Assembly (NCBI GenBank): GCA_025463745.1
Contig: JAODBB010000219.1
Span: 1-33,892, forward strand
Reading direction: 5' to 3'
DNA length: 33,892 nt
DNA from: Subtercola sp.
GTDB taxonomy: Bacteria > Actinomycetota > Actinomycetes > Actinomycetales > Microbacteriaceae
Numbering within the stretch: the stretch's first letter is position 1; each line of letters opens with the position of its first letter. A program made the translations under genes and the position numbers. Positions 22,854 through 30,050 of the stretch are shown one piece after another. The notes under the pieces are model-generated. The model was not told the DNA's origin and ran no database searches. It saw only the letters and a program-made list of their open reading frames with translations.

Positions 22854-23636
22854 TCAGAGGCCGCGCTCGACCATGTCGAGCACGCGGGTGGTCGCGGCAT
22901 CCACCATCGTGTCGTCGAGACCGCGCAACGGGCCGTCGATCACCAGCATGCCCAGGCCGTGAACCGCCGACCACGCGTAGAGTTCGGCGTTCTGGCGGCG
23001 CTCGGGCGGGAGGATGCCGGCCGCAGCATAGGCATCGAGCGCGGCGCTGAGAATGCCGAACGGGGTGCGACCCGCGACGCCCGCCTTTGCGGGTGCTGTG
23101 CTGTTCATCAAGTGGTCGGGCACGGAGAAGGCGGCCCGGAAGAGCCCCGGCTCCTCCCGCGCGAACCGCAGGTAACCCGTGCCCACAGCGCGCAGCATGC
23201 GCCGTGCTTCATCGGGCGATGGATGCGCGCCCGCCGAGCGTGCTGCTTGAGCCACCGCTGGCGGGTGCACGGTCTCCACCGCTGCGGCTGCCGCCGCTGT
23301 TGTCCCCAGCGTCACGTCAGGCGTACCGCCGAGCGCCGCGGTCACCTCGACCTCCATGCGGTCGGCCGCGAGCCCTTGCGCCGCGTCGGAGACCGCGCGC
23401 AGCAGAGCGCCACGATCGGCGAAGTGGCGATAGGCCGCGTTCGGCGTGACGCCTGCTTGGCGGGTCGCTTCGCGGAGAACGACGGCATCTGGCCCGCCCG
23501 CGCGCGCCATCGACAGCCCGGCCGCCACCAGGGCCCCACGCAAATCACCGTGACGATAGGTCGAACGGATGATCGGATGCTCGGTGCTCACTTCGCTCAC
23601 CCTGCTCCCCTCGACGCTGCCTGACCCGGATGTCAT
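22854..23636 (-). CDS. TetR-family regulator with WHG-type C-terminal domain
   Basis: A TetR-type regulator of 260 residues from the ATG at 23636. The DNA-binding domain begins at STYRHGDLRGALVAAGLSMA and continues with VVLREATRQAGVTPNAAYRH and FADRGALLRAVSD. The YRHGDLR start and the C-terminal FAREEPGLFRAAF and WSAVHGLGMLVIDGPL segments match the WHG (TetR_C_33) subfamily. A GTG at 23600 with GGGGAG upstream is an equally good start and would shorten the poorly conserved N-terminus. The divergent neighbour at 23803 encodes a VOC protein; nine-base repeats between them may be the operator. Confidence 0.88.
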   Translation of the reverse strand: MTSGSGSVEGSRVSEVSTEHPIIRSTYRHGDLRGALVAAGLSMARAGGPDAVVLREATRQAGVTPNAAYRHFADRGALLRAVSDAAQGLAADRMEVEVTAALGGTPDVTLGTTAAAAAAVETVHPPAVAQAARSAGAHPSPDEARRMLRAVGTGYLRFAREEPGLFRAAFSVPDHLMNSTAPAKAGVAGRTPFGILSAALDAYAAAGILPPERRQNAELYAWSAVHGLGMLVIDGPLRGLDDTMVDAATTRVLDMVERGL

Positions 23637-23700
23637 TCGGCCCAGGCGTCAGCTGAACCTGCACACCACCTGACCCTAGACAAGAAGGGCGATGCGTGTG

Positions 23701-23727
23701 ATTGTAGACATTGTACACATTAGTACC
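23701..23727. repeat. Three 9-bp direct repeats in the TetR/VOC intergenic region
   Basis: ATTGTAGAC, ATTGTACAC and ATTAGTACC stand head to tail. They are AT-rich against a GC-rich background and lie between two divergent genes, about 75 bp before the VOC start, as an operator or promoter element would. Confidence 0.45.
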
Positions 23728-23802
23728 GGGCGTCGGCGTCACACGACGACATACATCACCGAAGCGCAGGCCGCGCCCCGGGCATCCATCGAGGAGATCA
23801 TC

Positions 23803-24183
23803 ATGTTCACCACGACCAACGCGTTCAGCGGCTTCTCTGTCAACGACATCGCCGCCGCGAAGAAGTTCTACGGCGAAACCCTGGGTTTGGCGGTGAGCGA
23901 GAACTCGATGGGACTCCTCGAACTGCACCTCGACAGCGGCGCCCGCGTTCTCGTCTACTCGAAACCCAACCACGAGCCGGCGTCGTTCACGATAATGAAC
24001 TTTCCGGTCGACGACGTCGAGGCGGCCGTCGACGACCTCAATGCACGCGGCGTCGTGACGACCATCTACAACGGCGGTGAGATGCCCGTCGATTCCAAGG
24101 GAATCATGCGCGACAACGGCCCCGACATCGCATGGTTTCTCGACCCGGCCGGCAACGTGCTCTCGGTGCTCGACGGGTCGTAA
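23803..24183 (+). CDS. VOC family (glyoxalase-like) protein
   Basis: A 126-residue vicinal-oxygen-chelate protein. It shows [54 protein letters not shown] and the C-terminal [11 protein letters not shown], the usual pattern of a single-domain glyoxalase/bleomycin-resistance-fold protein. ATG 23803 is chosen because GAGGAG lies 6 bases upstream and the fold starts there; the open frame before it is not conserved in character. The substrate is unknown. It is divergent from a WHG-type TetR gene and probably controlled by it. Confidence 0.9.
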   Translation: MFTTTNAFSGFSVNDIAAAKKFYGETLGLAVSENSMGLLELHLDSGARVLVYSKPNHEPASFTIMNFPVDDVEAAVDDLNARGVVTTIYNGGEMPVDSKGIMRDNGPDIAWFLDPAGNVLSVLDGS

Positions 24184-24321
24184 CGCACTCCGACCCACGG
24201 TCGGTGATGCTCGTGGCCCGATGGAGTGCGAAATCCGTCGAACCTCGGCCAGGCCGCCTCCATATCTGCAGAGGCTTCGCTGAGGTTCGACCGTTTCTGC
24301 CTGGGCGGCGGGGTGGATGCC

Positions 24322-25080
24322 CTACCGCGCCACGTTCGTCAGAGTACCGATACCGGCGATCGTGATCTCCACCGTCTGCCCCGAGGTGAACGGCCCGACG
24401 CCCGCCGGCGTTCCGGTGAGGATCAGGTCGCCCGGCAGCAGCGTGAACACTCTCGAGGCGAAGGCAACGATCTCGGGGATTCCGAAGATCATGTCAGCCG
24501 TGGTGCCGAGCTGCCGAACGTCGCCGTTCACGCGGGCCTCGATGCGCGCATCGGTGAAGTCGAAGTCGGTTTCGATGACGGGACCGATGGGGCAGAACGT
24601 GTCGTACCCCTTCGCCCTGGCCCACTGCCCGTCGAGCTTCTGCAGGTCGCGGGCGGTCACGTCGTTCGCCACGGTGTACCCGAAGACCACATCGGCGTAA
24701 TCTTCGGCGCGCACATTCTTGGCGATGCTGCCGATGACGATGGCCAGCTCGGCTTCGTGCTCGACCCGGCTGCTGTCGGGCGGCAGCACGATGGTGTCGC
24801 CCGGCCCGATGACCGACGTGTTCGGCTTGAGGAAGATGATCGGGTGATCGGGCACATCGTTGCCGAGCTCGTGCGCATGCTCGACATAATTGCGCCCCAC
24901 GGCGACGACCTTCGAACGCGGGATGACCGGGGCGAGCAACTTCGCTCCAGACAACGGCACGCGTTCCTCGGTGGTCTCGAACCCGTTGAACATCGGGTCG
25001 CCCACCAGCACCACCAGGTCGTCACCATCGACAATGCCGTACCGCGGGTCTTCGCCCGTGCTGAATCGTGCGATCTTCAC
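24322..25080 (-). CDS. Fumarylacetoacetate hydrolase (FAH) family protein
   Basis: A 252-residue FAH-family enzyme. These metal-dependent enzymes hydrolyse, decarboxylate or isomerise beta-diketo acids. The metal ligands are E109 and E111 in EHEAELAIVIG and D140 in GYTVANDVTARDLQ. KVVAVGRNYVEHAHELG, IIFLKPNTSVIGPG and DLILTGTPAGVGPF are conserved blocks. GTG 25080 is chosen because the fold starts at KIARFSTGEDPRYG; the upstream 14 codons are not typical. In actinobacterial genomes this gene often sits, as here, between ilvE and gltX, but its true substrate there is not established. Confidence 0.93.
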   Translation of the reverse strand: MKIARFSTGEDPRYGIVDGDDLVVLVGDPMFNGFETTEERVPLSGAKLLAPVIPRSKVVAVGRNYVEHAHELGNDVPDHPIIFLKPNTSVIGPGDTIVLPPDSSRVEHEAELAIVIGSIAKNVRAEDYADVVFGYTVANDVTARDLQKLDGQWARAKGYDTFCPIGPVIETDFDFTDARIEARVNGDVRQLGTTADMIFGIPEIVAFASRVFTLLPGDLILTGTPAGVGPFTSGQTVEITIAGIGTLTNVAR

Positions 25081-25129
25081 ACGTTCAAGCCTACCCCGGG
25101 CATCCGCTCGCCCCGATGACACGAGAACG

Positions 25130-25184
25130 GTCGGAGCACAGCGAATGCTCGGCGAATAGGGCCTAGCGTTCGCTGTGCTCCGAC
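25130..25184. terminator. 20-bp inverted repeat between ilvE and FAH genes
   Basis: The left arm GTCGGAGCACAGCGAATGCT (25130-25149) pairs with the right arm (25165-25184) at 19 of 20 positions plus one G-T, around a 15-base loop. It lies about 100 bp after the ilvE stop and 50 bp before the FAH start, both on the minus strand. There is no T run, which is common for actinobacterial terminators, so a terminator or attenuating hairpin is likely; a small mobile repeat is the alternative. Confidence 0.6.
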
Positions 25185-25284
25185 GAAAGTGCTGCAGGCG
25201 CGAGTGCGGCTCTAGCTAGACCCGCGGATGCGGCGGGGCGACGAACAGGGTCGAGCGGCGTACCGCGCGGGCGTCGCACCGCCT

Positions 25285-26415
25285 TCAGGCGTCGAGCCGC
25301 GTCAGCCAGCCGTGGCGGTCGGGCAGGCGACCGTACTGGATGTCGGTGAGTTCTTGGCGCAGCGACATGGTCAGCTCGCCGGCCGGTGCGTCGGCCTCGC
25401 CGAGGGTGAAGTCTTCGGCGCGCAGCTGGGCGACGGGCGTGATGACGGCGGCGGTTCCGCAGGCGAACACCTCCACGATGTCGCCGGATGCCGAACCGGC
25501 CTTCCACTCCTCGATCGACACTTTGCGCAACTCCACGTCGTGGCCCCGGTCACGCGCGAGCTGCATGATGCTGTCTCGGGTGATTCCGGCGAGGATGCTG
25601 TCGCTCTCGGGTGTGACGAGCGTGCCGTCTTTGTACACCAGGAAGAGGTTCATGCCGCCGAGCTCTTCGAGATACTTACCCTCTTGCGCATCGAGGAAGA
25701 GCACCTGCGCGCAGCCCTTGGTGTAGGCGAGCTCTTGCGGCAGCAGCGAGGAGGCGTAGTTGCCGCCCGTCTTCGCCGCGCCCATTCCGCCGCGGCCCGC
25801 GCGGTTGAATTCGGTCGAGAGCCAGATGTTCACGGGCGACACTCCCCCGCTGAAGTACGCGCCGGCCGGTGACGCGATCACGTAGAAGCCCACCTTCTGG
25901 GCGGCGCGAACCCCGAGAAAGCTCTCGGTCGCCATCTCGAACGGGCGCAAGTACAGGCTGGTTTCGGCGGCATCAGGCACCCACGAGCCGTCGACGGCGA
26001 TGAGCTGCTTGAGCGACTCGATGAAGTCGACGGTCGAGAGCTCCGGCAGTGCCAGCCGAACGGCCGAGCGCTGCAGCCGCGCGGCGTTCATCTCGGGGCG
26101 GAAGGTGTAGATCGCGCCGTCGGCGTGCCGGTAGGCCTTCAGCCCTTCGAAGATCTCTTGCGCATAGTGAAACACCGAGGCGGCGGGGTCGAGCGAGATC
26201 TTGCCGTAGGGCAAGACTTCGGCGTTGTGCCAGCCCTTGTCGAGCGTCCATTCGATCTGCACCATGTGGTCGGTGAAGTGTTTGCCAAAACCGGGGTCGG
26301 CAAGGATCGCCTCACGCTCGAGAACGGCACGGGCATCCGTCGACGGGGTGAGCTGAAAGGCGAGCGGAAACTCAGTGGCTGCCGGAGTAATGGGTGTCGG
26401 TGCGGTTGTTGTCAT
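25285..26415 (-). CDS. ilvE: Branched-chain amino acid aminotransferase
   Basis: A 376-residue fold-type IV PLP aminotransferase that makes leucine, isoleucine and valine from their keto acids. The PLP lysine is K215 in GMGAAKTGGNYASSLL. The family blocks YAQEIFEGLKAYR, YLRPFEMATESFLGV, FLDAQEGKYLEELGGMN and EVFACGTAAVITPV are present. ATG 26415 stands 8 bases after the leuB stop, and AGGA lies in the leuB end, so leuB and ilvE form an operon. Length is normal. A hairpin at 25130-25184 follows. Confidence 0.96.
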   Translation of the reverse strand: MTTTAPTPITPAATEFPLAFQLTPSTDARAVLEREAILADPGFGKHFTDHMVQIEWTLDKGWHNAEVLPYGKISLDPAASVFHYAQEIFEGLKAYRHADGAIYTFRPEMNAARLQRSAVRLALPELSTVDFIESLKQLIAVDGSWVPDAAETSLYLRPFEMATESFLGVRAAQKVGFYVIASPAGAYFSGGVSPVNIWLSTEFNRAGRGGMGAAKTGGNYASSLLPQELAYTKGCAQVLFLDAQEGKYLEELGGMNLFLVYKDGTLVTPESDSILAGITRDSIMQLARDRGHDVELRKVSIEEWKAGSASGDIVEVFACGTAAVITPVAQLRAEDFTLGEADAPAGELTMSLRQELTDIQYGRLPDRHGWLTRLDA

Positions 26416-26423
26416 CAGAATTC

Positions 26424-27518
26424 CTATCGTGCCGTGACGAGCGATGCCAGCGAGACGACGATCGCATCGCCCACTTCGCTGGTGCTGCGCGAGCCGGATG
26501 CCGGGGTTCGCCCGGCGAGATCGGCCGAAACGGCGTCGCGGATGCTCTCCGCTGCACTCGGCAGACCTTGTTGGTCGAGCAGAAGGGCGACCGACAGAAT
26601 CGCGGCCGTGGGGTCGGCGATCTGCTGGCCTGCGATGTCGGGGGCTGACCCGTGAACAGGTTCGAACATGCTGGGGAAGGCGCCGGTGGGGTTGATGTTG
26701 CCCGAGGCGGCCAAGCCGATGCCGCCGCTGACCGCGCCAGCCAGGTCGGTGAGAATGTCGCCGAACAGGTTGTCTGTGACGATGACATCGAATCTAGCAG
26801 GATTCGTGACGAGGAAGATGGTCGCGGCGTCGACGTGAAGGTAGTCGACAGCGACGCCGGGGTGTTCGGCGGCGACGGCGTTGACCGTACGCTGCCAGAG
26901 CTGACCGGAGTACACGAGCACGTTGGTCTTGTGCACCAGCGTGAGCTTCTTGCGCGGGCGGCTCTCTGCGAGCTCGAAAGCGAACCGCACCACGCGCTCG
27001 ACGCCGAACGCCGTGTTCACCGAGACCTCGGTGGCGATCTCGTGCGGTGTGCCGACCCGCAGGGCGCCGCCGTTGCCTGTATACGGCCCTTCGGTTCCCT
27101 CACGAACCACCACGAAGTCGACCTCACCGGGGTTCGCGAGCGGGCTTGTGACGCCCGGGAGGATGGTGGTCGGCCGCAGGTTCACGTAGTGGTCGAGCGA
27201 GAAGCGCAGCTTCAACAGCAGACCTCGTTCGATGTTCGCGTCTTTCAGCCGCGGGTCGCCCGGCACGCCGCCCACCGCACCGAGCAGAATCGCGTCGTGC
27301 GAGGAGATGGATGCGAGGTCTTCGTCGGTCAGCACATCACCGGTTTCGAGAAAACGGGCCGCCCCGAGCGAGAACTCCGTCTTCTCGAAGACCACATCGT
27401 CGCCGGTCTCGATCGCCGTCGCCGCGACGGCGGCATCGAGCACCTTGAGCGCCTCGGTGATGACCTCCGGGCCGATTCCGTCTCCGGGAATGACGGCAAG
27501 ACGAACGACGCGAGACAT
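26424..27518 (-). CDS. leuB: 3-isopropylmalate dehydrogenase
   Basis: A 364-residue NAD-dependent decarboxylating dehydrogenase of leucine biosynthesis, converting 3-isopropylmalate to 2-ketoisocaproate. It shows [20 protein letters not shown] at the N-terminus, [29 protein letters not shown] (the substrate and NAD specificity region), [11 protein letters not shown] and the C-terminal [13 protein letters not shown] with [16 protein letters not shown] lies 5 bases before ATG 27518. It heads the leuB-ilvE unit. Length and motifs are normal. Confidence 0.96.
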   Translation of the reverse strand: MSRVVRLAVIPGDGIGPEVITEALKVLDAAVAATAIETGDDVVFEKTEFSLGAARFLETGDVLTDEDLASISSHDAILLGAVGGVPGDPRLKDANIERGLLLKLRFSLDHYVNLRPTTILPGVTSPLANPGEVDFVVVREGTEGPYTGNGGALRVGTPHEIATEVSVNTAFGVERVVRFAFELAESRPRKKLTLVHKTNVLVYSGQLWQRTVNAVAAEHPGVAVDYLHVDAATIFLVTNPARFDVIVTDNLFGDILTDLAGAVSGGIGLAASGNINPTGAFPSMFEPVHGSAPDIAGQQIADPTAAILSVALLLDQQGLPSAAESIRDAVSADLAGRTPASGSRSTSEVGDAIVVSLASLVTAR

Positions 27519-27632
27519 AGGGGCTCCAACACTGGATCAGGGATGTTCCTCTAGGTTACAACCGCGCCACGCCCGCCCGCATCCGGCCTGCTGACGCCGC
27601 CCATCCCCGCTCCGCTGCGCCAGGCAGGCACT

Positions 27633-27664
27633 TTCTGCTGCACATCTCGCAACGTGCGGCAGAA
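27633..27664 (-). terminator. Hairpin after the MFS exporter gene
   Basis: TTCTGCTGCAC (27633-27643) and GTGCGGCAGAA (27654-27664) form an 11-bp stem with one G-T pair and a 10-base loop. It lies 36 bp beyond the MFS stop in the direction of transcription. Confidence 0.55.
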
Positions 27665-27699
27665 CGCGGCTGCGCGTCTGTGAACGCGGCGGGATCTGC

Positions 27700-29310
27700 C
27701 TAGCCGCGCGCCTTGCGCAGCGTGACGAGCGCGAGGATGGTCGCCCCCACCATCAGCAGGGCGCCGATCAGCGACGTCGTGAACACCCCGCTGTCGAAGG
27801 CAGTGCGCGCCGAGTGCAGCAGCGCGGTGCCGAGGCTCCATGGAATCTCGTTCGCGACCCCGACCGCCCCGCCGAGCGTCTCTGACGCCGAGGTCGCCTG
27901 CTGGTCGGTGAGCCCGGCCGGCAGCACCACGCTGGCGCGGTAGAACGCCGTCAGAATGCTGCCCAGCACGGCCGTGCCGAGCACGGCGCCGAGCTCGTAT
28001 GCGGTCTCTGACACCGCAGAGGCGGCTCCGGCCTTGTCTTCGGGCACCACCGAGATGATGAGGTCGTTCGAGATGGTCTCAGCAGCACCGATCCCGAGCG
28101 CCAGCACCGCGAACGCAGCACCGAGGGTCACGGCACTGGCACTCTGGCCGGTGAGCATCACGATCGTATAGGCGATGGCCGAGAGCGCCAGCCCGCCGGC
28201 CACCACGAAGCTGGGCCGCACGCGCCGAACGAGCGGAACGACGGCGAGGCCGGCCACGACCATGACGACCAGGCCTGGCACCAGGGCGAGTGCGGCATCC
28301 ATCGGCCGAAGGCCGAGAACGAGCTGCAGATGCTGCGACACATAGAAGAGAAAACCGACGAGGGCGACAACGCTCATCAGGTTGACGAGCACCGCGCCGC
28401 TGAACGCACCGACCCGAAACAGTCTCATATCGAGCATCGGGTTCTCGCGGGTGAGCTGACGCCTGACGAAGGCCAACCCCGCGGCGAGACCCAGCGCGAA
28501 CAGGCCGATGGATGCCCAGCTGAACCCCTCGGTGGCAATCTCTTTGATGGCGAACACCACAGGCACGAGCATCACCATCGACAGTACGATGCTCAGCAGA
28601 TCGAGTGTGCCCGGGTTCGGATCTTTCGACTCGGGAATGAGCAGCGGCGCGAGTATGACCAACGGAATCAGCACCGGCACAGCGATCAAGAACACCGAAC
28701 CCCACCAGAAGTGCTCGAGCAGCACCCCGCCCACGATAGGGCCAAGCGCGGCACCCGCAGCGAACCCCGCGGCCCAGATCGCGATAGCGAGACGGCGCTG
28801 GCGACGATCGGCGAAGATACTGCGCAGCAACGACAAGGTGGAAGGCATGAGCATCGCACCGAAGAAGGCGAGCGCGGCTCGGGCCACGATGAGCAGCTCG
28901 GCGCTGGCCGCGAAGGCCGCGACGATCGAGACGGCACCGAAACCGATGGCGCCGATCAGCAGCAGCTTGCGGCGGCCGATGCGGTCGCCGATGCTGCCCA
29001 TGGCGACGAGCAGGCCGGCGAGCACAAGTGGATAGGTGTCGATGATCCAGAGCTGGGCAGCGGCGCTGGGATGCAGCGATTCGGAGATGACCGGCAACGC
29101 GAAGCTGAGCACGGTGTTGTCGACCGAGATGAGTAGCACCGGCAGCATGAGCACGGCGAGCGCGAGCCAGCCGCGCTTGCCGACGCGAAGGTCTGGGCCG
29201 CGGGTGACGGCGTTGCCGCCGGCGGCGTACGTGGTCGTGGAGGCTCGCCGGGTGCCTGCGGCCTGGGGCTGCAGGGTCTGGATCGGACGCGTGGCGGTGG
29301 AGCTGGACAT
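27700..29310 (-). CDS. MFS multidrug exporter, DHA2 type (14 TM)
   Basis: A 536-residue major-facilitator exporter of the drug:proton antiporter-2 group (QacA/SmvA/EmrB-like). The N-terminal 55 residues are polar, then GWLALAVLMLPVLLISVDNT starts the first helix with the typical motif D1-like DNTVL. Motif A is GSIGDRIGRRKLLLIG and the exporter motif C is GAALGPIVGGVLLEH. About fourteen hydrophobic segments follow. ATG 29310 is chosen because AGGAA precedes it at about 8 bases; the frame is open upstream only as antisense of the TetR gene. The divergent TetR and the operator in the promoter make it the regulated target. Substrates cannot be named. Confidence 0.94.
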   Translation of the reverse strand: MSSSTATRPIQTLQPQAAGTRRASTTTYAAGGNAVTRGPDLRVGKRGWLALAVLMLPVLLISVDNTVLSFALPVISESLHPSAAAQLWIIDTYPLVLAGLLVAMGSIGDRIGRRKLLLIGAIGFGAVSIVAAFAASAELLIVARAALAFFGAMLMPSTLSLLRSIFADRRQRRLAIAIWAAGFAAGAALGPIVGGVLLEHFWWGSVFLIAVPVLIPLVILAPLLIPESKDPNPGTLDLLSIVLSMVMLVPVVFAIKEIATEGFSWASIGLFALGLAAGLAFVRRQLTRENPMLDMRLFRVGAFSGAVLVNLMSVVALVGFLFYVSQHLQLVLGLRPMDAALALVPGLVVMVVAGLAVVPLVRRVRPSFVVAGGLALSAIAYTIVMLTGQSASAVTLGAAFAVLALGIGAAETISNDLIISVVPEDKAGAASAVSETAYELGAVLGTAVLGSILTAFYRASVVLPAGLTDQQATSASETLGGAVGVANEIPWSLGTALLHSARTAFDSGVFTTSLIGALLMVGATILALVTLRKARG

Positions 29311-29346
29311 GATGTGTTCCTGGTAGAGATCGTGTTCTGGAACATC

Positions 29347-29375
29347 AGTATACCGTCTAGCCGGTACAGTAGCAA
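29347..29375 (-). promoter_or_regulatory. MFS promoter with embedded TetR operator
   Basis: On the minus strand TTGCTA (-35, 29375-29370) and TATACT (-10, 29352-29347) are separated by 17 bp. The spacer contains the inverted repeat TATACCG-6-CGGTACA (29349-29368, one mismatch), so a bound TetR dimer would block polymerase. The TetR gene starts 31 bp beyond the -35 element. Confidence 0.7.
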
Positions 29376-29406
29376 ATGAGGCCTTCTCCCTCGGTACGAT
29401 GAACAC

Positions 29407-29967
29407 ATGACCCAAGCGCCGTCTGCTCGCGATCGGGTTCTCGACGCCTTCGAGAACATACTGATCACTCACGGCGAACGGTCGGCCACACTCGACGCGG
29501 TCGCCGCAGAGGCCGGGGTCAGCAAGGGCGGGCTGCTCTACCACTTCGGCTCGAAAGACGCTCTCGTCGACGGCCTCGTCGAACGGCTCGGTGAGCTGGT
29601 GAGCGCTGACATCGTCAACATCCGCACGGCGCCGGCCGGTGTCGTCGACTATTTCATTCGCAGCTCGGTCAACACCGAGAGCCCGCTCGACCGATCGATC
29701 ATCGCAGCGACCCGCCTGGCGCAGGGCTCGCATCCGAGGGCCCAAGAAGCCCTCAAATCGATGCAGCGCTCGTGGTTCGACGTCGTCTCTGAGGCCGTGG
29801 GCGATCCCGCCGTCGCGCGCGCCATCATGCTCGTCAGCGACGGCCTCTACTACAACTCGGCGCTGCTGCCCTCTGCCCTCGCCGAAACGAGCGACCGGGC
29901 GACCGAGAGCATGGATGACCTGGTGAACATCATTCAGAGCCTCGTGCACTCCTCCCAGCCGAACTAA
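29407..29967 (+). CDS. TetR-family regulator of the divergent MFS exporter
   Basis: A 186-residue TetR-type repressor. DNA-binding domain: ARDRVLDAFENILITHGERS, ATLDAVAAEAGVSKGGLLYH and FGSKDALVDGLVERL, the KGGLLYHFGSKD turn being characteristic. The C-terminal ligand domain is short and resembles the TetR_C_37-like group of exporter regulators (RSWFDVVSEAVGDPAVARAI, LVSDGLYYNSALL). The gene is divergent from the MFS exporter, with a promoter-overlapping operator between them. Ligand unknown but probably an exporter substrate. Confidence 0.92.
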   Translation: MTQAPSARDRVLDAFENILITHGERSATLDAVAAEAGVSKGGLLYHFGSKDALVDGLVERLGELVSADIVNIRTAPAGVVDYFIRSSVNTESPLDRSIIAATRLAQGSHPRAQEALKSMQRSWFDVVSEAVGDPAVARAIMLVSDGLYYNSALLPSALAETSDRATESMDDLVNIIQSLVHSSQPN

Positions 29968-30038
29968 GACGCGCCCAGCTCCGACAGAACCATCGCATTG
30001 GCCGCTGATTTTCGCGGTGAACCTTACATTCGATCGGC

Positions 30039-30044
30039 TAATCT
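30039..30044 (+). promoter_or_regulatory. Probable -10 box of a leaderless transcript
   Basis: TAATCT stands 6 bases before a GTG at 30051. In Actinobacteria a TANNNT box 6 to 7 bases before a start codon is the hallmark of leaderless messages. No Shine-Dalgarno and no clear -35 element are present. Confidence 0.5.
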
Positions 30045-30050
30045 GTGTCG

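Noticed and set aside
29311-29949. 213-residue upstream extension of the MFS protein
   Set aside because: The extension is antisense to the TetR gene, and a ribosome-binding site plus promoter place the start at 29310.
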